Source: Paludibacteraceae bacterium (lineage in GTDB: Bacteria > Bacteroidota > Bacteroidia > Bacteroidales > Paludibacteraceae). Taken from it: DNA of 64,000 nucleotides. Shown here one piece after another: positions 15,505 to 24,034 of this stretch. The position numbers were made by a program, and so were the translations under genes. The stretch covers positions 62,001-126,000 of the forward strand of contig JAFTXV010000011.1 of assembly GCA_017461505.1 (NCBI GenBank). The letters are read 5' to 3'. Every line of letters begins with the position of its first letter. The stretch's first letter is position 1. The notes under the pieces were generated by a model, which was given only the letters and a program-made list of their open reading frames with translations, was not told where the DNA came from and made no database searches.

Positions 15505-18237
15505 ATGAGAAAAATTACGTTATTATTTCTGTCTGTTTTCGCTTTAATAGCGACAGCACAGGTGACAACCATCCCTAGTATTATTCAAAAAGGATACGAT
15601 GGTGAAGTTACTATTGTTTTTAATCCTAATGAGGGAAATGGCGGCATGGTGGGTGCTACAGCTTGTTACGCTCATACAGGTGTAACCTACGATGGCACGC
15701 AATGGCAAAAAGCACCAACATGGCGTGGTGGCGAAGAAAAGTACAAAATGACCCAAAATGCAGATGGTAACTGGGAATTGAAGATTACTCCCAATATCAC
15801 TGAGTATTACGGAACTATAGAAATAGTAACTTCACGCAAACCCGGTCCTGATGGTAAACCTATTGTAGTGAAAGATACAATTGTTCATGAGGTAACCCAA
15901 TTGTGCTTTGTATTCAATGATGGCCCTGGCGGCGAGAAGGAAGGTAAGGCAGATGGTAATGCTGATATTTTTGTGGATTTGGTAGATGCTGGTTTGGCAG
16001 CGATATTCGAGGGTTCGATTCCTGAGATTTCACAAGTGAATGATACCATCCACTTGCATGGCGTGGCAACTGAGCGTGCGACCTTGTCATTGGCTATAAA
16101 CGGTGAGGTGGTTTTGACGCAAGAAGGTACAACATTGGATTATGCATATAAACTTCCAGCAGAGGGTGATTATGTGTTTACTCTGACAGCGACTAAGGGC
16201 GAGGAAGTGAAGATCGTGACCGCACAAACATGCGTGGTGTCAGCTCCTGTCAAAGCTGCACGTCCTGCAGGTATTGATATGGGTATCTTCTATGATGAGA
16301 AGGATCACACTAAAGTGACTCTTTCTACATACGCTGCGAGCAAGACAGCGCCTGCGAAGCATGTGTTTGTGGTGGGTGACTTTAATAATTGGGCAGTATC
16401 GAATAACTATCAGATGAAGCAAGACGGCAATTTCTTCTGGCTGGAAATCAATGGTTTGACTCCTCAGAAGGAATATGCTTTCCAATATGTGGTTGTTCGC
16501 GAGGATGGCGTAGTAAAGAAATTGTCTGATTTGTATTCAGAGAAAGTGTTACACAAGGATGATCAATATGAGCCAACTAAGGTGAATCCAGACTTGATGA
16601 AATATCCTGTGCGAGGCGATGGATATGTGACAGTGATTCAAACCAACAAACCAGCATACCAATGGTCGGATGCAACGTTGAACTTCAAACGTCCAAACAA
16701 AAACAACCTGATTATCTACGAGTTGTGGGTGTATGATTATACTCCAGAGCGTTCTATTGCAGGTTTGATGAAGCGTTTGGATTATATCGAGAATTTGGGT
16801 GTGAATGCGATAGAGTTGATGCCAGTAACCGAGTTTGATGGCAACTACAACTGGGGTTATTCTCCTAACCACTACTTTGCATTGGATAAGGCATATGGTA
16901 CTCCAGAGCAATTGAAGGCTTTTGTGGACGAATGTCACAAACGTGGAATAGCCGTTATCTTGGATATGGTGTTCAACCATGCTACAGGTTTGAACCCAAT
17001 GAACAAACTCTATCCATATGGCACGGAGTTGGCACACAATCCATGGTTTAATGTAACAGCTCCTCATAGTGATAATGTATATGAGGATTGGAACCATGAT
17101 TTTGAGTTGACGAAGTTGATGTTCACCCGCGCTTTGCAATATTGGTTGAAGGAGTACAAGATTGACGGTTATCGCATGGACTTGAGTCATGGTCTTTGTG
17201 GTACAACCAACAATGCAATGACTCATATTGCAGATTATTATAATAATGGCGTGAAAGCCGTTTCAGCGGATGCATATTTTATCCTAGAGCATTGGGGAAG
17301 CAATATGGGTAGCGATCGTCCAAAATTGATTGACCAAGGTATGTTGTGCTGGGATAATGTGACAGAAGCATATCAAGAGACAGCAATGGGTTGGTTAGGC
17401 AGCAAAGCAGATTTTAACCGAGCAAACCGCGATGGATATGTAACTTATTGCGAGAGCCATGATGAGGAGCGTATGCAGTATAAGGCAAAGATGTATGGTA
17501 ATGCAGATTTGAAAACCAATGAGGAAGCTCGCTTGAATCGTGTGGCCGTGAATGTGGCATTCAACGTGTTGCTGAATGGCCCTCATATGTTGTGGCAATT
17601 TGAGGAGATAGGTTATGACTTCTCAATCAATTCTAGCGATGAGAAGCCCGATGAATACAATACCGATAATCGTTGTTCAAAGAAACCAAGTCCATATACT
17701 TTGGGGTATTTTGAATCAGAAGTACGTATGAAGCAATATACACAAATTGCACAAATTATTCAACTGCGTACCAAGTTATTGCCAGAGGTGTTTGAGGGTA
17801 ATCCTACTGTGGCAAATATCACGGGTAGCCGCGAATTGCGTACGGTACAATGGGGTAGTGAAGTATGTCTGGTGGCTAACTTTAGCGCAGTATATGATCA
17901 GACTGCTACCGTGCCAGAAGGTACATGGTATAACTACTTTACTCAGCAATTGCAACCAGCTGGCGATGTGACATTGAAACCAGGTGAGATGTTGTTGTTG
18001 ACAGGTAAGCAGTTGCAATTGCCTAATGTTAATACCGATGTGGAGAATGTGTTTATGCCAGAGAATACAATGGATATGTTGCCTCCATACAATGCGACAA
18101 TCTATACTGTGAGTGGTCAAGCAGTGTCGGTACAATACAATGTAAATCAAGTGAATATGAATGGATTGAATGATGGTCTGTACCTCATTCAGTTAGAGAA
18201 GAATGGTCAACGTGTAACAAAGAAAGTGATTCGATAA
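15505..18237 (+). CDS. Secreted GH13 alpha-glucan-active enzyme with T9SS sorting domain
   Basis: 910 residues. Signal peptide (LLFLSVFALIATAQ). Two beta-sandwich regions follow; the second (about 275-360, KHVFVVGDFNNWA) is a CBM48-like domain as in branching and debranching enzymes. The GH13 barrel has all catalytic residues: region I ILDMVFNHA, nucleophile D559 in DGYRMDLSHG, acid/base E595 in ILEHWG, and D653 in CESHDEER. The last 50 residues (IYTVSGQAVSV, then GLNDGLYLIQL and TKKVIR) fit the type A T9SS C-terminal sorting domain. The protein is thus predicted to be exported by T9SS and kept at the surface or released, to attack alpha-1,4/1,6-glucans. The exact specificity is uncertain. 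Confidence 0.9.
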   Translation: MRKITLLFLSVFALIATAQVTTIPSIIQKGYDGEVTIVFNPNEGNGGMVGATACYAHTGVTYDGTQWQKAPTWRGGEEKYKMTQNADGNWELKITPNITEYYGTIEIVTSRKPGPDGKPIVVKDTIVHEVTQLCFVFNDGPGGEKEGKADGNADIFVDLVDAGLAAIFEGSIPEISQVNDTIHLHGVATERATLSLAINGEVVLTQEGTTLDYAYKLPAEGDYVFTLTATKGEEVKIVTAQTCVVSAPVKAARPAGIDMGIFYDEKDHTKVTLSTYAASKTAPAKHVFVVGDFNNWAVSNNYQMKQDGNFFWLEINGLTPQKEYAFQYVVVREDGVVKKLSDLYSEKVLHKDDQYEPTKVNPDLMKYPVRGDGYVTVIQTNKPAYQWSDATLNFKRPNKNNLIIYELWVYDYTPERSIAGLMKRLDYIENLGVNAIELMPVTEFDGNYNWGYSPNHYFALDKAYGTPEQLKAFVDECHKRGIAVILDMVFNHATGLNPMNKLYPYGTELAHNPWFNVTAPHSDNVYEDWNHDFELTKLMFTRALQYWLKEYKIDGYRMDLSHGLCGTTNNAMTHIADYYNNGVKAVSADAYFILEHWGSNMGSDRPKLIDQGMLCWDNVTEAYQETAMGWLGSKADFNRANRDGYVTYCESHDEERMQYKAKMYGNADLKTNEEARLNRVAVNVAFNVLLNGPHMLWQFEEIGYDFSINSSDEKPDEYNTDNRCSKKPSPYTLGYFESEVRMKQYTQIAQIIQLRTKLLPEVFEGNPTVANITGSRELRTVQWGSEVCLVANFSAVYDQTATVPEGTWYNYFTQQLQPAGDVTLKPGEMLLLTGKQLQLPNVNTDVENVFMPENTMDMLPPYNATIYTVSGQAVSVQYNVNQVNMNGLNDGLYLIQLEKNGQRVTKKVIR

Positions 18238-18254
18238 TCATACCTTCACATATC

Positions 18255-18292
18255 AAAAAAATAACGGAGTGTTGCTACTCCGTTATTTTTTT
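18255..18292. terminator. Bidirectional terminator between the GH13 and T9SS plug genes
   Basis: Stem AATAACGGAGT/ACTCCGTTATT with loop GTTGCT, A-run on the left and T-run on the right, so it can stop both converging genes. The minus-strand stop codon at 18275 lies inside it. Confidence 0.9.
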
Positions 18293-19567
18293 TCCTACTA
18301 ATCGGTCGTATCTGCTACCGAAGGGCCGGTAATAAATATCGATTGTGTATTCGTTTCTCGTCTGCCAATGTGACCCTTCTAAAGGAAGGAGTGTCGCACC
18401 ATTCTTTCCTGCTGCATAGTACATATAATTATATCCCCCTTGCTTGAGATATGCTTGCAAATGATAACAGCGCTTTTCTACATCATATTGCATCAGATTT
18501 TGTGCAGTATATTGATTGTAGAACATATCGCCACCTACAAATACATGAGCATCTATCAGCGGTTGCGCAACGGGCAAATAGAAATGCACCCACATGTATT
18601 CAGCTTCTGTATTCACATAGTCTGTCTTCTCGCAATTCACCACAAACTGCCCATTCGCATCTTCCTCGGTTAGGTAAGGCGTTCCCTCTCTTCCAGAACC
18701 TTTGCCTAGCGTGCCGCGTACATCATCTATCTCCAACAATGCATGATATTCTCCCATAGCGTAACGAATCATATTTACGTGATAACCAGCGTAATAAGTA
18801 GAGTATGTGTCGAAGTGACGAAACTCATTTCCACCCTCAAAGACGAGTTGCTTTTGGTTGATATATCGTAGCCGATTGGGCTCTTGAAAGGTCGGACGGG
18901 TTAGCACGACTTGATTGTCTAATCGGCCATTTTGACGTACTACCACTTTAATCTCTTCTGCGTTACGAATAGGGAGCCGTGAGGTGTTCACATCTATATC
19001 CAACTGTTGATAACGACCATTAAATTCAATCTCCGTATTTGCTCGTTTTTTGCATTCTATACCTGCCAATGGCTCTACTACACTAAAGCACACTTGCGCC
19101 ACCTCATTTTCCACATCGCCATCTTCGTATATAATCAGCACATAGTTGCCGCTAGCCGTCAATTGCATATCTTGATTAGGAAAACTAAACCAGTAATGGA
19201 CATATTCCTGCTGCGTATTGATGGAGTGGTCATAATCGATAATATCGGCGGTTGTGAATCCTTTTACATATTCATACGAACTGATGTCACTCTGTGTCCA
19301 ATCATAGTTTAAGTGCTTGATAGTATAGGAGTATTGCTTCAAATCGTGACTCAGCTCATCAAACGAAATGAGTAGCGTGTTATCCTCTTCACTTCCATCT
19401 ACGATTCCATTTTTCAATGTCAAAAACGGACGTTGCAATGCCATATCCTCGTCCACATACTTTATCTGAAGCGAACGAACGTTTGGATGGGACGAATGGG
19501 TTAGGTGTTGTGCGTATAGCCCTATTCCGCACATCACTTCGAGTAATATGAAGATGATTTTTTTCAT
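18275..19567 (-). CDS. Type IX secretion system plug protein (DUF5103 family)
   Basis: 430 residues. Start chosen at 19567 (MKKIIFILLEVMCGIGLYAQ, a signal peptide). The frame is open back through the tRNA gene, but that part is an artefact. It has the layout of DUF5103 proteins: a beta-rich N-terminal domain (NVRSLQIKYV, PFLTLKNG, LISFDELSHDLKQYSYTIKHLNYDW) and a C-terminal domain with HVFVGGDMFYNQY and QGGYNYMYY. In Flavobacterium johnsoniae the family member Plug closes the periplasmic side of the SprA translocon. The -7 box lies only 8 bases before the ATG, so the transcript is nearly leaderless. Confidence 0.88.
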   Translation of the reverse strand: MKKIIFILLEVMCGIGLYAQHLTHSSHPNVRSLQIKYVDEDMALQRPFLTLKNGIVDGSEEDNTLLISFDELSHDLKQYSYTIKHLNYDWTQSDISSYEYVKGFTTADIIDYDHSINTQQEYVHYWFSFPNQDMQLTASGNYVLIIYEDGDVENEVAQVCFSVVEPLAGIECKKRANTEIEFNGRYQQLDIDVNTSRLPIRNAEEIKVVVRQNGRLDNQVVLTRPTFQEPNRLRYINQKQLVFEGGNEFRHFDTYSTYYAGYHVNMIRYAMGEYHALLEIDDVRGTLGKGSGREGTPYLTEEDANGQFVVNCEKTDYVNTEAEYMWVHFYLPVAQPLIDAHVFVGGDMFYNQYTAQNLMQYDVEKRCYHLQAYLKQGGYNYMYYAAGKNGATLLPLEGSHWQTRNEYTIDIYYRPFGSRYDRLVGKKITE

Positions 19568-19575
19568 TTCGCCTG

Positions 19576-19607
19576 CAAAGGTAGTACTTTTTTTTTGATT
19601 ATGCAAA
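19576..19607 (-). promoter_or_regulatory. Promoter of the T9SS plug gene
   Basis: Minus-strand TTTG (19607-19604), 20 bases, TACCTTTG (19583-19576). Only CAGGCGAA separates the box from the start codon. Confidence 0.85.
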
Positions 19608-19647
19608 AAAAAATAGCGAACCATGCTAAGATGATTCGCTATTCTTG

Positions 19648-19720
<73 letters not shown>

Positions 19721-19787
19721 AAGAGCGTTGTGTAGGGTGGTGTAGGATAGTATAGCATCGTATACACCAACTTACCGAAAGCGGGTA

Positions 19788-19819
19788 CAAAAGTACTGCT
19801 TTTTTCCCAAATATGCAAA
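19788..19819 (-). promoter_or_regulatory. Promoter of tRNA-Thr
   Basis: Minus-strand TTTG (19819-19816), 20 bases, TACTTTTG (19795-19788), giving a 5' leader of about 60 bases before the mature tRNA. Confidence 0.75.
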
Positions 19820-19881
19820 TGTTTGTGAAAAATATTCGTGATTTTCCATATTATGACTATCCAAACTGATATATTTCTGCC

Positions 19882-19939
19882 ATTTTGTCAGTATTTGTCA
19901 GCCTAACCGTGTCAAAATTACTTTGGCACGACATTTGAA
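19882..19939 (+). promoter_or_regulatory. Sigma-54-like promoter and TTTGTCAG direct repeat before dnaK
   Basis: TGGCAC (19924-19929), 5 bases, TTGA (19935-19938) matches the -24/-12 consensus TGGCAC-N5-TTGC except for the last base. Just upstream are two direct copies of TTTGTCAG (19884-19891 and 19894-19901), possible activator half-sites. An alternative housekeeping reading also exists: TTTG at 19894-19897, 20 bases, TTACTTTG at 19918-19925. The rest of 19721-20023 holds the tRNA promoter and a word array. Confidence 0.55.
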
Positions 19940-19952
19940 TATACTAATGCAG

Positions 19953-19987
19953 AATCCTCCGGACTCCCGCCACGCGACTCCGGACTC
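19953..19987 (-). repeat. 7-base word array (GAGTCCG family) in the dnaK leader
   Basis: Minus-strand heptamers GAGTCCG, GAGTCGC, GTGGCGG, GAGTCCG, GAGGATT. The same words occur before rbr (38422-38463) and in variant form before nusA (34120-34147). Confidence 0.75.
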
Positions 19988-20023
19988 AATAAACAAGAAT
20001 ATTAACTAAAAAACTTAAATACA

Positions 20024-21949
20024 ATGGGAAAAATTATTGGTATCGACTTAGGAACAACCAACTCCTGTGTCGCAGTTATGGAAGGCAATGAGCCTGTAGT
20101 TATCACCAACTCTGAGGGTAAACGTACTACCCCTTCAGTTATTGGTTTCGTAGATGGTGGCGAGCGCAAAGTGGGCGACCCTGCTAAGCGTCAAGCAATC
20201 ACCAATCCTACTCGCACCGTATATTCAATCAAGCGTTTCATGGGTGAGACATATGACCGTCTTGCTAACGAGGTATCGCGCGTACCTTATAAAGTAGTAA
20301 AGGGCGACAACAATACCCCTCGCGTGGATATCGATGGCCGTATGTACACCCCACAAGAGATCTCTGCTATCATCCTCCAAAAGATGAAGAAGACCGCTGA
20401 GGATTATCTTGGTCAAGAGGTGACAGAGGCAGTAATCACTGTACCAGCATACTTCAACGACAGCCAACGTCAAGCTACCAAAGAAGCGGGCGAGATCGCA
20501 GGTCTCAATGTTCGTCGTATCGTGAACGAGCCTACTGCTGCTGCTCTTGCTTACGGTCTTGACAAGAGCGACAAAGACATGAAGATCGTAGTCTTTGACT
20601 GCGGTGGTGGTACACACGACGTTTCTGTACTCGAATTAGGTGATGGCGTATTTGAGGTAAAATCTACCGACGGTGATACCCACCTTGGTGGTGATGACTT
20701 CGATCACCGCATTATCGACTGGCTCGTACAAGAGTTCAAAAATGACAACGCAGGTGCTGACCTTAGCAAAGACCCTATGGCTATGCAACGCCTCAAAGAG
20801 GCTGCTGAGAAAGCTAAGATAGAGCTCTCTAACACAACTTCTTCTGAGATCAACTTGCCATACATCATGCCTGTTGATGGCGTGCCAGCACACTTGGTGA
20901 AGACCCTCACCCGCGCTAAGTTTGAGCAACTCGTGGACGATCTCGTACAACGCACCATCGCTCCATGCCGCACTGCATTGCAAAACGCTGGTCTCTCTGT
21001 AGGCGATATCGACGAGATCATCCTTGTAGGTGGTTCAACCCGTATCCCTGCTATCCAAGCAGCAGTAGAGAAATTCTTCGGCAAAGCTCCATCTAAGGGC
21101 GTTAACCCAGACGAAGTTGTTGCTCTCGGTGCAGCTATCCAAGGTGGTGTCTTGACTGGTGATGTAAAGGATGTCCTTCTCCTTGACGTAACTCCACTTT
21201 CACTCGGTATCGAGACCATGGGTGGCGTGATGACCAAGATGATTGAGGCGAACACCACTATCCCAACCAAGAAGACTGAGACCTTTACCACAGCAGTGGA
21301 CAACCAACCTTCTGTAGAGATTAAGGTATTGCAAGGTGAGCGTCCAATGGCTGCACAAAACAAGCAAATCGGTATCTTCCACCTCGATGGTATCATGCCA
21401 GCACGCCGTGGCGAGCCACAGATCGAAGTAACCTTTGATATTGATGCCAACGGTATCCTCAACGTAACTGCTAAGGACAAAGCTACTGGCAAAGAGCAAA
21501 AGATTCGCATCGAAGCATCAAGCGGCTTGAGCGATGCTGAGATCAAGCGCATGAAGGCAGAGGCAGAGGCAAACGCAGAGGCAGATAAGAAAGAGGCTGA
21601 GCGTATTGCTAAACTCAACCAAGCAGACGCTACTATCTTCCAAACCGAGAAGCAACTCGCTGAACTCGGCGATAAGATTCCTGCTGACAAGAAAGCTCCT
21701 ATCGAAGAGGCACTCAAGAACCTCAAGGCTGCTTACGAGAAGAAGGATGCAGACGCATGCGAGGCTGCTAACCAAGCCCTCATGACCGCTTTCCAAGCAG
21801 CTAGTGCAGAGATGTACAACGCTACTCAAGGCCAGGCAGGTCCTCAACCAGGCGCTGACTTCACAGGCGGTGCACAAGGTGGCGCTCAAAACGGTGGCAA
21901 CAGCAACCAAGGCGCAGCCGAGGACGTGGACTTCGAAGAAGTGAAGTGA
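20024..21949 (+). CDS. dnaK: Molecular chaperone DnaK (Hsp70)
   Basis: 641 residues, full length, cytosolic. The ATPase domain starts [18 protein letters not shown], with the [11 protein letters not shown] loop near 170-180. The substrate-binding domain and helical lid are complete, and the tail is glycine- and glutamine-rich ending EDVDFEEVK. One oddity is the phosphate-2 loop: it reads [13 protein letters not shown] where nearly all Hsp70s have DLGGGTFDVS. The codon usage is visibly biased (CTC, ATC, GCT, GGT), as expected for high expression. It is monocistronic, with its own promoter and terminator. dnaJ and grpE are not adjacent, but a J-domain protein lies at 11167. Confidence 0.98.
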   Translation: MGKIIGIDLGTTNSCVAVMEGNEPVVITNSEGKRTTPSVIGFVDGGERKVGDPAKRQAITNPTRTVYSIKRFMGETYDRLANEVSRVPYKVVKGDNNTPRVDIDGRMYTPQEISAIILQKMKKTAEDYLGQEVTEAVITVPAYFNDSQRQATKEAGEIAGLNVRRIVNEPTAAALAYGLDKSDKDMKIVVFDCGGGTHDVSVLELGDGVFEVKSTDGDTHLGGDDFDHRIIDWLVQEFKNDNAGADLSKDPMAMQRLKEAAEKAKIELSNTTSSEINLPYIMPVDGVPAHLVKTLTRAKFEQLVDDLVQRTIAPCRTALQNAGLSVGDIDEIILVGGSTRIPAIQAAVEKFFGKAPSKGVNPDEVVALGAAIQGGVLTGDVKDVLLLDVTPLSLGIETMGGVMTKMIEANTTIPTKKTETFTTAVDNQPSVEIKVLQGERPMAAQNKQIGIFHLDGIMPARRGEPQIEVTFDIDANGILNVTAKDKATGKEQKIRIEASSGLSDAEIKRMKAEAEANAEADKKEAERIAKLNQADATIFQTEKQLAELGDKIPADKKAPIEEALKNLKAAYEKKDADACEAANQALMTAFQAASAEMYNATQGQAGPQPGADFTGGAQGGAQNGGNSNQGAAEDVDFEEVK

Positions 21950-21980
21950 TAGATAGAGAAACTATTTATGAATAGAAACA

Positions 21981-22015
21981 GAAAGATTATCCTAGCGGGA
22001 TAATCTTTCGTTTTT
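21981..22015 (+). terminator. Terminator of dnaK
   Basis: 12-base perfect stem GAAAGATTATCC/GGATAATCTTTC with a 5-base loop, then GTTTTT. The last codons of the convergent small membrane protein gene run through it. Confidence 0.92.
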
Positions 22016-22429
22016 CCTGCTTAGCAGGTATGAGATACTTGTGGCGATTAACATGGCAACTGCAATACACAGGGGAGCTATATAGGGTTTTATTCCTGTT
22101 TCGCCCCAAAAAATACTGCGGTAATGTGCTAAACCGACTAGGTGGAGTAATGCTAGAAGTAAAAGAGAAATCATAGGATCTACTTCAATACGATGAGTTT
22201 GTAAGTCCCACGAGCCCGTGAAGAAGGTGATAGGATAGATGAAAAGCAGTAGCGCAAATTGTACGGCCATAATAATCCATGGCGAAATAGGAGGGAGAAA
22301 ACCATAAACATCTAGCATGATGAGAACGAAGATAGTCATAATATTGATCGCCCACATCAAACGAATCAACCAAAAGGTGTTGATGGCATAAAGCGCAAGC
22401 TTAAATGTTGCAAAGATGTGCGAATACAT
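21992..22429 (-). CDS. Small integral membrane protein, unrecognised
   Basis: 145 residues with about four hydrophobic helices (near 10-40, 48-70, 85-102, 115-135) and a basic end SRKNERLSR, so it is an inner-membrane protein. I recognise no family motif. It has a clear promoter at 22479-22510. Its stop codon and last codons overlap the dnaK terminator stem on the other strand. Coding status is supported by the promoter and the regular helix pattern. Nothing in the context points to a function. Confidence 0.7.
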   Translation of the reverse strand: MYSHIFATFKLALYAINTFWLIRLMWAINIMTIFVLIMLDVYGFLPPISPWIIMAVQFALLLFIYPITFFTGSWDLQTHRIEVDPMISLLLLALLHLVGLAHYRSIFWGETGIKPYIAPLCIAVAMLIATSISYLLSRKNERLSR

Positions 22430-22478
22430 AGTTTCAGTTTTTTAGGTGGTTTAATGGCACGAGTTATAAAATGTGCTG

Positions 22479-22510
22479 CAAAAGTACAAGGATTTCATAA
22501 GTCGTGCAAA
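22479..22510 (-). promoter_or_regulatory. Promoter of the small membrane protein
   Basis: Minus-strand TTTG (22510-22507), 20 bases, TACTTTTG (22486-22479), leader about 45 bases. Confidence 0.75.
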
Positions 22511-22569
22511 AAATAACAATATTGCTAAATACATCAATTTATGTTGTGGATGCAAATAGCAATATTGTT
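22508..22569 (-). terminator. Long-loop inverted repeat after the TerB-like gene
   Basis: Perfect 13-base arms AACAATATTGCTA (22515-22527) and TAGCAATATTGTT (22557-22569) around 29 bases. On the minus strand the stem is followed by ATTTTTTG. It may terminate the gene at 22604-24013. It also touches the next promoter, so an operator role is possible. Confidence 0.55.
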
Positions 22570-22603
22570 AAATTATCTAAATCTTCGAGTTGAAATAGGT
22601 GTA

Positions 22604-24013
22604 CTATTTTAGTTGTTTCCAGAGTGTATAATCTGTAAATAAAATCTCTCCTTGTGAAGTGCGCATGCGTATTTTTCGTGGATCTATAGCGATGTGGTAC
22701 ATACTTTTATCGGCGGAGTCTTTTGGATAATAGTAGTCGACGTCTGTTGCATCTATCTGGTGTGCAACGATGGCACGTATTCGTGCGATATATCCACGGA
22801 TGTTGGCAACATCTTCTAAGTATGAACGTGTATTTAGGATAGGTGTTTCACGAAATATATTACATATTCCATGGAATGCACGTCCTAATCGCGCAACTTC
22901 TTTTTCTGATAAGGGATGATGTTGACCTGCTTTAATCAGACCACCATAGTGGGTACAGAATGATTGGTGCAAAATAAATATGTATGTTGCCAATTGGGTT
23001 GCGCTCATTTGGATTTCTGTGCCACGCATCCAGATACGATGAGCAGGCAGATCAATAAAGATGCTATTTTCTTCTCCATTCGTATGATGGCGTATTAAGA
23101 AATCAAAAAGTTGTTTGTAGAAGCCATGGTAGTGGAACAAATTTTTACTACGCTTCGGACGAAAATATTCTGGTTCAGTAATATAGGTTTCGTATTGATC
23201 AATAAAACGACGTACTTCATTCAAAACACTATCTGGCTCATCTTCTAGCCGAATAGTAAGAAAATTGATATAATGATTATCGTTACATGCAGAGGTACTA
23301 GAGGGAACATAAGATAATCCAACGTTAATAAGCAGAGATGGCTCAATATTGTAAAAAATATTCTGGTGACACGTGTTAGCTAGGTAGTTGCGTGTATAGG
23401 TTTCCGTATTGATGCTAGTTAGTTGGTCGTATAGATTATTCAAACATTCAATGGATAGGCGTGGATTCATATAGCGAATAATATCGCATAGATAATCACG
23501 ATCCATATCCAAACAAGATTGAGCTATTTTTGGAATATAGATAAATTCAAATTTCCATAAATGCAGTAAGTTAGCGATGGCATCATATTGCTCCAATATC
23601 TCCTCGTTGATGGCATGCATGTAATCACTTTCGATATACATCACATATTTTTCTGTGTTTTGCCAACCGCTTATCTTGGTCGAGAAAAGTTGATACTTTT
23701 CTTCTTTATCTTGCAATACTAATGACAATGTTTGTAATAGCAATGCCTCACGTGCTACACATGAGTTGTCCGCATAAGCCGCTTTTTTGAGAATATCATA
23801 AATCTTCAGTTGCTCATCAGCAGGCATATTCTTAAGATAACCAACTGATTCAGTTAATGAGATGTATTGCGACTTATGTAACTCATCTAGAGAAATTTCA
23901 AAAGATTGAACAATCTGATTATACAATGAAATTTCCTCTTTGCATATCACATCATCAGATTTGATGAGGTCTGAAATCAGACGAGCAATCGCTATTTTCT
24001 GGTGATGACGCAT
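22604..24013 (-). CDS. Uncharacterised protein with TerB-like N-terminus
   Basis: 469 residues, no signal peptide, probably cytosolic. The first 120 residues are helical and resemble TerB-type domains: IARLISDLIKSDDVICKEEISLY and KKAAYADNSCVAREALLLQTLSLV, with acidic residues at the positions where TerB has its DG/E pattern. The middle is rich in Tyr, Asn and Ile without a known motif. A later part (MSATQLATYIFILHQSF, then ISEKEVARLGRAFHGI-like helices) could be a second helical domain. It follows the aminotransferase gene by 21 bases in the same direction, so they are probably cotranscribed. I do not recognise a function. Confidence 0.75.
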   Translation of the reverse strand: MRHHQKIAIARLISDLIKSDDVICKEEISLYNQIVQSFEISLDELHKSQYISLTESVGYLKNMPADEQLKIYDILKKAAYADNSCVAREALLLQTLSLVLQDKEEKYQLFSTKISGWQNTEKYVMYIESDYMHAINEEILEQYDAIANLLHLWKFEFIYIPKIAQSCLDMDRDYLCDIIRYMNPRLSIECLNNLYDQLTSINTETYTRNYLANTCHQNIFYNIEPSLLINVGLSYVPSSTSACNDNHYINFLTIRLEDEPDSVLNEVRRFIDQYETYITEPEYFRPKRSKNLFHYHGFYKQLFDFLIRHHTNGEENSIFIDLPAHRIWMRGTEIQMSATQLATYIFILHQSFCTHYGGLIKAGQHHPLSEKEVARLGRAFHGICNIFRETPILNTRSYLEDVANIRGYIARIRAIVAHQIDATDVDYYYPKDSADKSMYHIAIDPRKIRMRTSQGEILFTDYTLWKQLK

Positions 24014-24034
24014 TGGGTATTAGATTTATTTTGT

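Noticed and set aside
19721..20023. CIRCE/HrcA operator upstream of dnaK
   Set aside because: No TTAGCACTC-N9-GAGTGCTAA-like inverted repeat is present.
20704..21726. 340-codon open frame antisense to dnaK
   Set aside because: Shadow of the highly biased dnaK codons; low-complexity Ser/Ala sequence without motif or promoter.
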